Assembly (NCBI GenBank): GCA_033439255.1
Contig: CM065885.1
Coordinates: forward strand, 310,001-374,000
Length of the DNA: 64,000 nucleotides
Direction: 5' to 3'
Source of the DNA: Hericium rajendrae
Taxonomy: Eukaryota; Basidiomycota; Agaricomycetes; Russulales; Hericiaceae
Shown here: in pieces, positions 44,857-54,818 of the stretch
How positions within the stretch are numbered: position 1 is the first letter of the stretch
Layout of the letters: each line of letters opens with the position of its first letter
Notes under the pieces: model-generated
What the model was told of the DNA's origin: nothing
The model's input: the letters and a program-made list of their open reading frames with translations, nothing else
The model's database searches: none
Program-made: the position numbers and the translations under genes

Positions 44857-45021
44857 TGGAGCAGGCCAAAGGGACACGAAACCCAGCAGCGCTGGTGATG
44901 GGATGATGATGATGTGCTACTACATGCTGCCTCTGATCTGCCTCTATGCTGACTAAGCTGCTGCCTCTAGCGGTGCAACCATGTGATCTCTCCCTCTCAG
45001 ACCCCCTGATCTCCTACTCCA
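44857..45021 (-). repeat. 3' LTR of the Gypsy element
   Basis: 165 bp, starting TGGAGCAGGCC and ending CTCCTACTCCA (inverted TGGAG/CTCCA ends). It differs from the other LTR at one base (CATG here, CACG there), a CpG transition. Confidence 0.9.
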
Positions 45022-45034
45022 TCGTCCCCCCCTC
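45022..45034 (-). other. Polypurine tract
   Basis: On the minus strand GAGGGGGGGACGA directly precedes the 3' LTR. A purine run here primes plus-strand DNA synthesis in LTR elements. Confidence 0.65.
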
Positions 45035-45060
45035 AAACATGGCGCCGCCCTCGGCGCCCC

Positions 45061-47067
45061 TCAATGCCCGACCAGCTCCTCCTCGACCTGCTCCACCTCC
45101 TGCTCCACAGTGTCATGGTCCTCCGCCACCTCTTGCTCCTCCTCAGCACGCTCATGTGCAGCCACCTGCTCCTCCGCCACCCGCAGGGCCTCCTCGAATG
45201 CCTGCTGCTCGATCTCCAACGCCGAGCCCGAACGTGGCGTAAAGGCACGCAAACGGCGCGCGCTAATGGGCGAGCCTTTCACCGGTTGACCGGTTCTAGT
45301 CACGACCTCGTACGAGTTCCGATTGCGCGATGCAATGCGGTAGGGTTCGGACCACCTAGTAAGAAGCTTGCGCTCGCTCCGAAAGGTGAAGTCGAGTTTG
45401 TTGTCGTACACCTGTACAAGCTGTCCGACCTGAAATAAGACCTCACCCGGCAAGCGCTGCTTGAGTTCCTGGTCGAATGCAGCTTTGCGACGGATCGCGT
45501 GCTTGACCATGGCCTCATATCCATCAAGACGTTGCTGGGCCACGTACGCAATATGTGTTGATGCATCGCCTGGTCGTAGGACAGATGCGGCCTCTGCGAT
45601 AGATGAAGGGGGCGTGTTGACCACCCGGCCGAAGAGCAACTCCTTCGGCGAGAACTTTAATGCAGGCAGCAGGCGATTATTGAGTATGCGAACGGCCTCG
45701 TCCAGGTGGTTCGGCCAGTGCGTGGGGAGGTCTTTCGGTGTCATGGTCACATAGTCGTCCTCGCCGAGGCCCGGCGCTGCCAAGCGTGCAAGGACATGGA
45801 GGAGGAGTTTGTTAGTACCCTCGACCAAGCCGTTGACCCACGGTGAGTATGAAGACACCACGTGGTGTTTGACAGCCCATTTCTCGCAGAATGCCCGTAC
45901 TTCCGCATTCCTGAAGTGGGAACCGCCATCTGTCATGAAAGCTTCTGGCGGAACGAACCCTTGGAAAATATGTTGCAAGCAACCTATCGTGGTCTTCGCC
46001 GAGCCTTTCACCGTGAATTTGAATGCCCAGACGTGCTGCGAGAAGGTATCAAGGAATAAGCCGACGGTGATGTGCTTACCCGTGGCCTTGGGCATTGCCA
46101 GGTAGTCGCCGACGAGCAACTCGAACGGGTGACGTCGAGTGATGGGTTCGAGCAGCGCATGTATGTGTGGCGCACCGTATCCTTTGCACTTGGGGCAGTC
46201 CTTGATGGCCTCGATGATGGACGTGTTGAGGCCCGGGCTACACACACGATCCATGAGTGCCATTTTGATGCTGTCGCGGCCCCAATGGCCGCCTTCGATG
46301 TGCTGCGTGTATGCGAGCACCTTCGCCTCCACTCGCGTGATGCACTCCATGCGATGACGGCCACGTGCCACGGCGCCGCCACGCAGGCGCCATAACTTGC
46401 CATCCTCGAGGAAGTACTCCGAGGACCTGTGCTGTGCGCGACGTTTGTCCCGTAAGCGTGTGGTGCCTGTGTATTGTCCCGTGAGTGCATCTAAAACGTC
46501 CAGGTATAGTGGTTCAGTGGCGAACCGCTCGAAGAGGGCTTGATGGGCGGGATCGCGTTCGACAACTAGTGTCATGACATCGTTAACGAGGCCGCGCGAC
46601 ACTTCCCAGTCCTCGTTGACCGTCCAGTCGCTACCGTCGCCCACCGTGTGCGGAAGCCCTTCGCCCTTCCGACTGAGTCCATCCGCAACCACATTCAGCT
46701 TGCCCGGGAGGTGCTTGACATCTATTATTTGGTACGCGAGGATGCCATCGCACCATCGTGCATGCATAGCGTTGAGTCCATCACTGAGCAGGACGTCACG
46801 GAGGGCCTGGCAGTCGGTTTCGACAATCACCGGGAAGCCCCAGATGATGTCCGCGAATTTGTCCAAGGCGAATTTCAGCGCCGCGAACTCGAGAAGGAAT
46901 GGCTTGTACTTCTCTTCCGACGCGGAAGTGCGCTTGGACGCGAATGCGATGGGGTGCGATTTGCAGACGGTCTTCCCGTTGTCTAGCTGGTACGTGGACT
47001 TCTGCGTGAGGACGGCCGTGAACCCGTCTTTGCAACCATCCGAGGTGACCATGAACGGCGTTCCATC
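45061..47067 (-). pseudogene. Gypsy RNase H and integrase region
   Basis: This continues the RT frame after the TGA at 47068-47070. It begins DGTPFMVTSDG (RNase H first Asp region), with ASKRTSASEEKY and VIVETDCQALRD, then LPGKLNVVADGLSR. Integrase follows: the zinc-binding H..HIEGGHWG with CPKC; catalytic Asp in LLVGDYLAMP; Asp in FMTDGGSHF; and Glu in NGLVEGTNK, the D,D-35-E arrangement. The end is a Glu/Ala-rich coiled-coil-like tail (RVAEEQVAAHERAEEEQEVA). Integrase joins the cDNA to host DNA in the nucleus. No stop interrupts these 660 residues, so decay here is slight. Confidence 0.9.
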
Positions 47068-48216
47068 TCATCGCGGTCCGCGTAACACTGGCTCAGCTGT
47101 GAGCACCGCTTTCAGCCGTATAAAGGCCTCGGTGTGGACCGCCGTCCATTGCTCCTTTAGCTTGTAGCCCTCCATAACACAGCGGTAGGCACTTTTTGAG
47201 GACTGGGCTGGCATATCGACTTCACGGAGCAAGTTGCACAGTGGGGCTTCCATTTTTGCGTAGTCCTTCACCAAATCGCGAAAGTGGCCTGTGAGCCCCA
47301 AGAATGACACTAGATTCAGTGCGTCGTGAGGTTGGCTCCAGTCGACAACTGCCGTCAGTTTTGAGAGATCCGGCAAGACACCTTGTGGCCCAACGCGCGC
47401 TCCGGCAAAGACAGCTTCGGACATGAAAAACGATGATTTGTCCGCGGATAACGAGAGATTCCAGTCCCGCACACATGTGAAGATAGCACGCAATTTGTCC
47501 ATCATCTCGCCGAAGGTATCCGAGGCAGCCCCACCATCATCGACGAAAAGTTCCATGATCTGCGCCGTGAGCAAATCATGCATATGCAGGCCAGTGACGT
47601 GCGCGAACGAGGCGGGGGCTCCGGTCATGCCAAAAGGCATGCGAAGGTACCAGAAGTAACCCCTTCCTTCAACATAGAAGGCGGTGTACGGGCGCGAGTC
47701 GATGTGCATGGTTAACGCATAAAATCTGGACGCGAAGTCGAACACCGAGATGTAGCGGTGCCCACTCAGATTCTGCTGCTTCATACGAATGTCTCCTTGG
47801 GGCATTGGGGCCACCGTCGTGACCTTGTTGACTTCATTGAAGTTCTGGCAAATACGCCACTTCTGCGGGGGCTCTACCGGAGTGGGACGAACGGTTTGCG
47901 GTGGCCTGGGTGGCAAGTCAAACATCGGCGGGAGTCCCGCGCCAACGCATTCGTCGTTGATTCGTAATTGGAGCTCATCGAGGGTGAGACCGCCGCCTTC
48001 GTGTGCTTTCTGCGCCAGCGTCATTGGCGACACCGCGCGGACTCGCGACGGATGTACGGCTTCGATTATGCCCGCCTCGAGCATTTCATCCACTTTTTTA
48101 TTGAGGTATTGGTGCTGAGGTGGTGTAAGAGGGCGTTGGCGCAGTTTGACCGAGAACGTCGCGCCTTCCGGTATGTTGAGTTTGTGGACTGCATCGTCGG
48201 CAGGCTTGACCTCCAT
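47068..48216 (-). pseudogene. Gypsy reverse transcriptase region
   Basis: The frame begins MEVKPADDAVHKLNIPEG directly at the border of element IV and continues through QRPLTPPQHQYLNKKVDEM, WRICQNFNEVNKVT, PMPQGDIRMKQQNLSGH, FDFASRFYALTMH, MPFGMTGAPASFAHV and the active-site LFVDDG (the family's form of YxDD). It then enters the connection part and ends at TGA 47068-47070, in the same frame as the RNase H region that follows. The N-terminal part lies beyond the insertion, at 50943-51187. RT copies the element RNA in virus-like particles in the cytoplasm. Confidence 0.9.
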
Positions 48217-48639
48217 CAGAAAAATGTGAAATCTACATAGCTTCCAGCCAATGCTATGCCTGCTTTCATAGTGCTATAGCTGCTATGTATTTGAGCCATG
48301 TAGCTATACAGAACTATGAGAGCTATCATAGCTGCCATAGCCATGGGTGATATCTATGTAGCACTATATACTGGTAGTACATTACTATGTCTGCTATGTA
48401 ATCTATGTGATTTTAGGTTCTCTCTATATATGCTACAGATACTATGTTCAATACAGAGCTTCATAAGGCTGCTATGAAATCTCAGGCTGCTATACAATCT
48501 ATAGTTGCTATAGAGTCTATATTTCTAGCATTATGATGCATACAACAATAAGGTAATACATTAGATTCAACTACTATAAAATGTAGCATGCAAAGTGGTC
48601 TGCTGGCATACATGAGATTATCATCGTAGCGGACTCGCA

Positions 48640-49700
48640 CAAGTTGTTGCACATGCACGCGAGTTGTGCATGGGACTCAGAGCCCCGCATGCGCAAGCCA
48701 AAACGACGGCGGACACGTTACATGGTGTCCGTCCTGTACGTGCTGGCGTGGAGCCGCGGAAGAGGTGACGCGGCGACGGACGTCGCAGGGGCAAGGGCGT
48801 TGGGGTCATGGACGGGTAGGTGCTCGTGGCCGAATGGACCATGCGCGCGTCGCTTAAGGCGTGCGCACGCCATCTGGCGCATGCGAAGGCGTGCACGGGC
48901 AGGCACACATGGACGACGACAGGCGCAGACGTGTGCGCGCTGTCCGTGACATGTATCGCCGTGCGTGCACAGTCCCTGGCGAACACGGGCGTGCGGGTGG
49001 GCGGCAGTCGCGACCATGCACTGACAGGCGTGCACGCGCTGCAGGGACCGTGCGCGAGGCGTGCGGGTCACGCGGGGGTTGTTTGGCTCGTGCGCGGGCT
49101 GCGGCCGTGTATGGGTCGTTGGATCTGCGCGGGGCCGACTGAGGCACTGCGCAACGCGCGCGTGTACGCAGGCACTCGCGGCCGTATGCTGGCGCTGGCG
49201 TGCGGGAACGTGTGTGCGGGGGGCTTGCGTGCGCAAGCGGGCGGCCCGTGTTGATAGGCCCGTGCGCGTGGGTCCATGTGTCGGCGCAGCGCGGTCGTGT
49301 GCTGGCGCTGTCGTGCGCAGCCGTGCGTGCATGTGCGTGGACATGCGGGCGCAGACGGCGTTGCACACCGGCGTGGGCACGCTGTGTGCTGGCGAGCGTA
49401 TGCTGGCGAGGGTGTCGTGCCGTGACCTGGCGCAGGCTGCATGGCCGTGACCTGGCGCTATCGTAGGGCCGTGTGCGCAGGCAGGCGGGGGCAGATGGAG
49501 CCGTACGCGGGCGTTGGCGAGGCTATGGGTTGGTCGGCGCGCGAGGGGGCGAGGGCTGCGGGAGGCCGGTGATGCGTTGGCCGATGGAGTGCCGTGGGCG
49601 GCAGCGGGGTTTGTCGAAGGGGCGGGGATGCGGAGAGGCGCGGACGTGCGCGAGGGGGAGGGGCGGGGTGTCGAAGACGGTGGGATGACGCCGGGAGTAG
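48640..49700. repeat. GC-rich degenerate core of element IV
   Basis: Very GC-rich sequence with recurring GTGCGCG, GCGTGTGC and CACGGGC boxes. It corresponds in position to 9580-10520 of copy I but differs strongly in sequence. Long open frames on both strands reflect base composition. Confidence 0.55.
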
Positions 49701-49708
49701 AGAATCAA

Positions 49709-49742
49709 CGAGAGTACCGCTCGATAACGAGCGGTACCCTCG
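49709..49742 (-). other. Conserved hairpin of element IV
   Basis: Arms CGAGAGTACCGCTCG (49709-49723) and CGAGCGGTACCCTCG (49728-49742) pair with one mismatch around ATAA. It lies 43 nt after the leftward donor at 49785. A T-A stem pair of copies I-III is C-G here. Confidence 0.78.
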
Positions 49743-50109
49743 AGATTAGTACAATACAAGAATAAAGAAGACTTCTTTTACTTACCTTGTAGCCTTCCAA
49801 CTCCTACTGAACCCTTCCGGCCGTCGACTTGAGGAGGAAAAGGAGAGGAGAGGGAATGAGAAGAGAAGGCGAAGGGATGTAACGAGCCAACACACAAGTC
49901 GAAGTCGAACGACGCGACTTCCATGCTTCAGCCACCGAACGCGCGAGTTCGAATGCTTTCGAACTTAGAAAAGCGTATAAAATCATAACAAATCTAGGAA
50001 AAAGATGGCAGACAGCGTTTACTAGTATAATCCGTTTGAATGAGCTACATATCTAACTAAACTACTGCGAGCTACTGGGCAGCAAAGCAAACTTACGGAA
50101 ATCTGGCAC

Positions 50110-50282
50110 TTAGCCTCTGACGTGGTGTCCGGGCCGAGCCCCGGCAGCCACATTTGGAGCTCCGCCGGGCAAACCCGCGCTCACTATATAACCCTCGCAC
50201 GACGCGCATTCTCTCTCTCTCTCCAACCACTACATTCCCCCGACTTTCCTCGGCAATTCATCTCTCTTTCCTTAGCCTTCGG
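50110..50282 (+). promoter_or_regulatory. Rightward promoter and first exon of element IV
   Basis: TATATAA (50185-50191) is followed by the shared CCCTCGCACGACGCGC block, a CT-rich leader and donor TTCG|GTAAGT at 50282. The palindrome of copy I is only partly kept (GCCGGGC/GCCCGG pieces around 50130-50170). Confidence 0.5.
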
Positions 50283-50417
50283 TAAGTCATTCGTCTTCAT
50301 GTCTGCTATTCTATACTAATGTTGTTCATGTCATAGGTTATATATTTACTTTTTAATATCTTTGGTATGTCTTATGTCTTGATCACTATTGTCTTAATTA
50401 CTAACTTATCTTTATAG

Positions 50418-50444
50418 ATTATATTTTCGCTTTTTGTAATCTTT
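50418..50444 (+). other. Tiny exon-like box (27 nt) in element IV
   Basis: The seg­ment between acceptor CTTTATAG and donor GTAAGT contains TTTTCGCTTTTTG, the same core as in the other copies. Confidence 0.45.
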
Positions 50445-50942
50445 GTAAGTTTAGTATGCTTACTTTGTCTTTATCTTTTAGTAATAAGTATAATGTTTCT
50501 ATTTGTTGCAACTAGTAGTAGTATCTTTGTTTGTAATAATATAATAAAATGAATATAATCTTGATGCTTTAAACAAAGTTTATATTTGTGTGATTATTTT
50601 CTTTGGATCATATTATATAACTTTGATCAAGATTTATAGTTTCAATAGGCTTTACTGCTTTGATAGACATGTTAGGCCTACATATTGAATATAGAATATG
50701 TAAGTAACATAAGTCTCATAGCTTTGATAGACACTTATAGCTCTCATAGCTAAGCATACTATCATAGCTGCATAGTCAGCTATCATAGCTACTATAGCAC
50801 TTCATAGCATTGCTCTTCAGCTTCATAGTACTACATAGCATCTCCCTATAGCTATGTGGGCTACAGAGAAAAGGGCAGTGCTATGGAACTATGAAATCTA
50901 TGTAGGCTTCATAGAGCTATGTACCACTTGCAGATTTTTCAG

Positions 50943-51187
50943 ATGTCGCCAACCGAGAGCGCGAAACAATCCGCAAATTCGGTGAGTAGCGCCACGACCT
51001 GCTCGTGCTCCCCTGTCGTGAGGTCCGTTCCGATTTTGATGCGCCTCAGCATCTCCTCCACCCGCGCAGGGTTGTGGGGGTCGGTAAGGCGCGTGTACAA
51101 GTGGGCCTGCGGATCGACGGAGTTCACCGCCCAGACTTCTATGCCAGGGTTGGTGTCAATAACGAAAGGGACTGCACAGGGGGACAT
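50943..51187 (-). pseudogene. Gypsy pol N-terminal part before the insertion
   Basis: The frame opens at ATG 51187 (FVIDTNPGIEVWAVNSVDP) and runs through a helical segment to LLTEFADCFALSVGD, where element IV interrupts it. Family members continue directly into the RT sequence found at 48216. It overlaps the protease frame by about 50 bases in the -1 register; a run of five C (51180-51184, on the complementary strand) lies in the overlap. Confidence 0.8.
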
Positions 51188-52566
51188 ATGCGGGGGACTT
51201 CCCTCGAGGGGAGTGAAAGACCACTCCCCAGTGCGTATGCACGCTTGCGTTGGAAACGCACATCCTCCTCGTCCTCGGCCTCCTCTACGTATGCGCGGCG
51301 CGACTGTGGTGGGATCACTTTGTCCTGCAGTTCGCTGGTCGGCGTTCTCGTGACATCTGCAACTGGCATGCGGCTCGAGAACGTGTCAGCATACGGAAGC
51401 TCGACGACGGGTGTGGTCGAGACTCCCCTGGAGGGGGATTCACTATCCCCCCGTAACGATCGTCGCATGGCTCCTGCGCTTGCGACTGTCTCCTCGCACC
51501 GTGCGTCGATATGCGCGCTTCGTGACGAACAGTCCGTCTCGTCGTCTTTGGTCCCTTGCGGGTTCTTCGGCGTCTCTTCGTCTTCGTCGGCTCTGCCTTG
51601 CTGGGTCTCGTCCTCCTTGTCACCGTGTTGCGTCTGTGTCTGGCTGTTGCCGTCTGCTACTCGTCGCCCTTCGACATCGTCCCCCGCGCTACTCTGCACC
51701 TCCTCTTCGTCCCGGTCCGCCTTTGATCCTTCGTTCGCGGCTTCGTCTTCGTCTTCGTCTCCCTCGTCGTCGGTGATTTCCTCGATACGCGCAATTCCGG
51801 GGATGGGTGGATGACCACGTCCCAGTGACTCGTTGAGGTGGGCGTGTGTCAGGGCGGAGAAGGTGTCAGTACTAGCGCTACTAGACGTGCCAATAAGATC
51901 CGAGACTTGCCTCGAGGGGGGACCTGACACTCCCCCCACTAAGTTTGTCCACTGCTTCCAATCGAGAACGACGTTCGCGTCCGTTGCCGTGCCCCGGGTA
52001 CTGAATGGCGCCAGTCGCAGTTGGTTGTGTAGAATGCCGATGCCATTGTCGCCCGTGATTTGCACGACGTTGGTTTCGTAGTTGTGTTGCGCGCGAAAGG
52101 CGACCAGCAGCGGCTTCCCGAAAAGGAATGACCAGCCGCCGCCGCTATCGAACACCTCGAATTCCCCGTGCGTGCGGATCCCGCCAAGTTCAATCGTGCC
52201 GGTCCACGTTGCCTGCGATGATACGCGCACGCCGTTCGCCATGCGTAGGACTCGGCGAGATGGGACCCAGTTCCCCAATCGGTGCCAAACTTTCCGGAAC
52301 ACCGAGACGCACATGGCCCCGACCATGGCGCCGTCATCGAACAGGCCCCGTATGCGGACCTTCTCCCCGCACAATCCGAGGACCACTACTTCGTGCACAA
52401 AGGGGTTTATGGACTCACGCTCCGCGCCCACCGCGTAAAGATCAAGAACCTCTATATCGTTCGTTTGAACCTCAGAACGTACGAAAGTACAGTTGACACG
52501 ATTTGCGGGGCTGTCCGTTTCGTCCTCGCTCTTCGCCGCCTCAAGCGCGAGGACCCTTCCACTCAC
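51139..52566 (-). CDS. Gypsy aspartic protease and acidic linker
   Basis: 475 codons. The protease-like part has VRIRGLFDDGAMVGAMC, where the usual D-S/T-G is replaced by D-D-G. It continues with VLRMANGVRV, GTIELGGIRTHGEFEVFDSG and FLFGKPLLVAF. These match the retropepsin-like domain of mushroom Gypsy elements. A long Glu/Asp-rich linker follows (TDDEGDEDEDEAANEGSKAD and more), ending in frame at TAG near 51139. The enzyme would process Gag-Pol inside particles. The D-D-G variant is worth noting; related elements may share it, so I do not treat it as a lesion. Start chosen at the first Met of the open frame; the real protein may be part of a polyprotein. Confidence 0.75.
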   Translation of the reverse strand: MSGRVLALEAAKSEDETDSPANRVNCTFVRSEVQTNDIEVLDLYAVGAERESINPFVHEVVVLGLCGEKVRIRGLFDDGAMVGAMCVSVFRKVWHRLGNWVPSRRVLRMANGVRVSSQATWTGTIELGGIRTHGEFEVFDSGGGWSFLFGKPLLVAFRAQHNYETNVVQITGDNGIGILHNQLRLAPFSTRGTATDANVVLDWKQWTNLVGGVSGPPSRQVSDLIGTSSSASTDTFSALTHAHLNESLGRGHPPIPGIARIEEITDDEGDEDEDEAANEGSKADRDEEEVQSSAGDDVEGRRVADGNSQTQTQHGDKEDETQQGRADEDEETPKNPQGTKDDETDCSSRSAHIDARCEETVASAGAMRRSLRGDSESPSRGVSTTPVVELPYADTFSSRMPVADVTRTPTSELQDKVIPPQSRRAYVEEAEDEEDVRFQRKRAYALGSGLSLPSREVPRICPPVQSLSLLTPTLA

Positions 52567-52601
52567 AAGGTAAAATGAATCTGGGGCTGTCTGATTACCC
52601 T

Positions 52602-54779
52602 CTACGCAGACAGCCCGGCCCCATTTCCCTGATCATCCAAGAGCACCATCTGTTCGTCCCAGGAGAGACGCGGCTGCTGGTCTTCGAGCACGAGTTGAAC
52701 GGGTGCTCCGCCCGCACCGTCTATCCCAAGGTGCCGCGTGCAAAACGTCCTCCATACCATCTTGTTGCGCGTCAACTGCTGCTTGAACGGCGCTACGCAC
52801 ATCAATGCCCGATGACTGACCATCCCGCAGCGGTAACACTCGCCGCTACGCAGCGGTGCCGTGCCTGGCCGCAAGGGAACCGGCAGCCTCTCATCGATAA
52901 ACGGCCGTGGCCCATATGTGGTCTCGAAAGTCGCGAGCTGCATGCGATAAGCCGCGCGCCCGGCGTCCGTGTCGGGGTGCTGGGGAAGTGCATTGGCGGC
53001 GGCGCGTAGCATGGTGCGTTGTTCTGGCGTGAGGTTCACATTCGCTGCCGTGCCCCGCCCTGTCGTCGCTCGTGTGTAGCCCGCTGGTGGCTGGTTCATT
53101 CGTGGTGCCTGTGGCTGAACGGGGGCTTGAGGTGGCTGGCTAGCGCGGGCTTGAAGTGCGGCGGCCGGTGCTGGGTTGGTGTAGGGCATGCGACCGAGCG
53201 GCTGGGGCAGATTCTGGACGGTCCGCGCGCTGACCTGCACCTCCAATCACGCGACCTGTGCCCTCAGCAAGGCGATCTCCTCCGACCGCCCGCGTTTCGC
53301 CTCGAGACGATCCCGCAAGCTACCAATATCGACGTTGCGCACCGCTGTACAGAACGAGGCCCAATCTGTCTGTGTCGCGGGGACAAACTCCTTGATGATG
53401 GAGGGAAGTTGGTCGCGTGCCAGGAATACCAACTGGTTAGAGCCTGCGATACCCGCACGGCTCGCGAGTTGGAGCATGTGCACGGCCCAACGCACATGCG
53501 TGTAGATCTCGCTTCCTCCCGACTTCTCCTGCTTCCCCAACTCCTCCTCCCTCAGCCTATATTCCAGCAGTTCCCTCTGCCAGTCCTCCGCTGTCCTCGC
53601 AACTGCCCGCATGGTCTGCCACTCTCTGAGGAACTCCGCCTCGAAGGCCGTCCAATCCCCCTTGAACTGCCGATCCAGGTGGTGGAACCACGCTTCGGCT
53701 GGCGACTCCGAGTCAATCCAATCGCGGAACGCCAGGACCCATGCGTCGCCGACGTTCGCCGTGCCCGAAAAAATCATCTTGTGGCTATAGAAGCGGAGGA
53801 AGTTGGTCGGGTTCATGGTGTCGCGATGGTCACCGCAGAAAAAGAAAAGCTCGTTGTTGGCCATCTCAGCGGCTCGCGGTCTCGGAATGGGAGCCGGCGG
53901 AGGTGCGTGGGCGGGCGGCTGCTGCTGCGGCGAAGGACGGGGTTGGCACGGTGGAGCTGGGGTACTGAACGACGGAAAGGGATGTTTCGAGCCGATGGGC
54001 GTGGATGTAAGTGCGGCAGCGACAGGTAGTACCGTGCAGGGCTTCGTATCCAGCGCGACAGGTTTCGTATCTGGCACGACAGGTTTCGTATCCGGCGCGA
54101 CAGGCTGGTTTTCCGGCGCGGTCGTCGAGTTGACGGGCTCGGTCTTCGCGGTGGCTGGCTCAGGCTTTGTGGTATCTGGCTCGACTTTAAAGTGAAACGG
54201 CGCCGGCAAAATGAGTTGCGAGGTGTTGGCTTGCTCTTCGAGGCTGCGCGTGGACGAAGCAGGGGAGTTGCCTGGTGCTTTGTCGAGATCGATGAATCCG
54301 TACGGGTGTCCACCGTGAAACGAATTGCGGCGCGGTCGAGGTCGGGTGCTGAGGATCTGGGAGAAGGCCGCTGCGCTGAGAGACTCGGCGCCAGAGCTGA
54401 ATCCTGATAGGATGGCGGAACTGAAAGCTGGCGAGTCGGCCGCGGTGCTGAGGCCTGAATCGGACAACACGGGTGATGGTGATGACTCCGGAGTGCTCAC
54501 AGCTGTGGTCTTTGTGGAGATGAACTTGCCACCCAGTCCTCGGGGTAGCGACAGAGCGGTTTTCTTCTTCGGATGCACCAGAACGAACGACTCTGAGGTA
54601 GAAAACAAGAGGTGAGAGGAGAACCTTCGATCTGATATAGTCGGAGACACGCAGCGCAGAGAATGAGGATGACACGAGGACCTTGCAACGTGGACACAAT
54701 GCTGCAAGGGCAAGACACGAGGACGCGAAAAAGGGAACAACGACACACGAAACACAAACGCAACGCAGTGCAATCGCAA
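52602..54779 (-). pseudogene. Gypsy gag with one in-frame TGA
   Basis: A single frame runs from 54779 to 52602, interrupted only by TGA at 53247-53249 (between QVA and LEVQV). Order: a Ser/Pro-rich N-terminus, the tandem TKPVVPDTKPVALDTKP repeats, a Pro/Gln-rich stretch, then a capsid-like helical domain (NPTNFLRFYSHKMIFSG, AEAWFHHLDRQFKGDW, LREWQTMRAVARTAEDW). A second Pro/Ala/Gln-rich region follows, and finally the CCHC zinc knuckle CYRCGMVSHRALMC (C-x2-C-x4-H-x4-C), which binds RNA. Gag builds the particle. The start codon is uncertain: the first 60 codons may be leader, since an acceptor-like CTCAG lies near 54597. Confidence 0.85.
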
Positions 54780-54791
54780 CGCTACGCTAGT

Positions 54792-54818
54792 GGGTCGAAT
54801 CCGCTCTCATCACCACGA
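54792..54818 (-). other. Primer binding site of the Gypsy element
   Basis: On the minus strand, three bases after the 5' LTR comes TGGTGATGAGAGCGGATTCG. TGG followed by sequence complementary to a tRNA 3' end that includes the T-loop (TCGAATCC) fits a tRNA primer. I cannot say which tRNA. Confidence 0.6.

Larger units (their letters stand above)
48217..50942 (+). mobile_element. Unrecognised non-coding element, copy IV (2726 bp)
   Basis: Ends are CAGAAAAATGTG at 48217 and CAGATTTTTCAG ending at 50942, flanked by AT (48215-48216 and 50943-50944). Orientation as copy I: ATAGCT-rich zone (48240-48540), GC-rich core (about 48640-49700), hairpin (49709-49742), leftward donor at 49785, promoter (about 50110-50200), rightward donor at 50282, exon-like box (50418-50444), ATAGCT-rich zone (50700-50930). 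Removing it with one AT joins the two halves of the Gypsy pol frame as GGC GAC ATG GAG, exactly in phase, so the target duplication is AT and the insertion is precise. Confidence 0.85.

Noticed and set aside
48718-49380. Overlapping open frames on both strands in element IV
   Set aside because: Mirror-image frames in a GC-rich core, no domain, no conservation.
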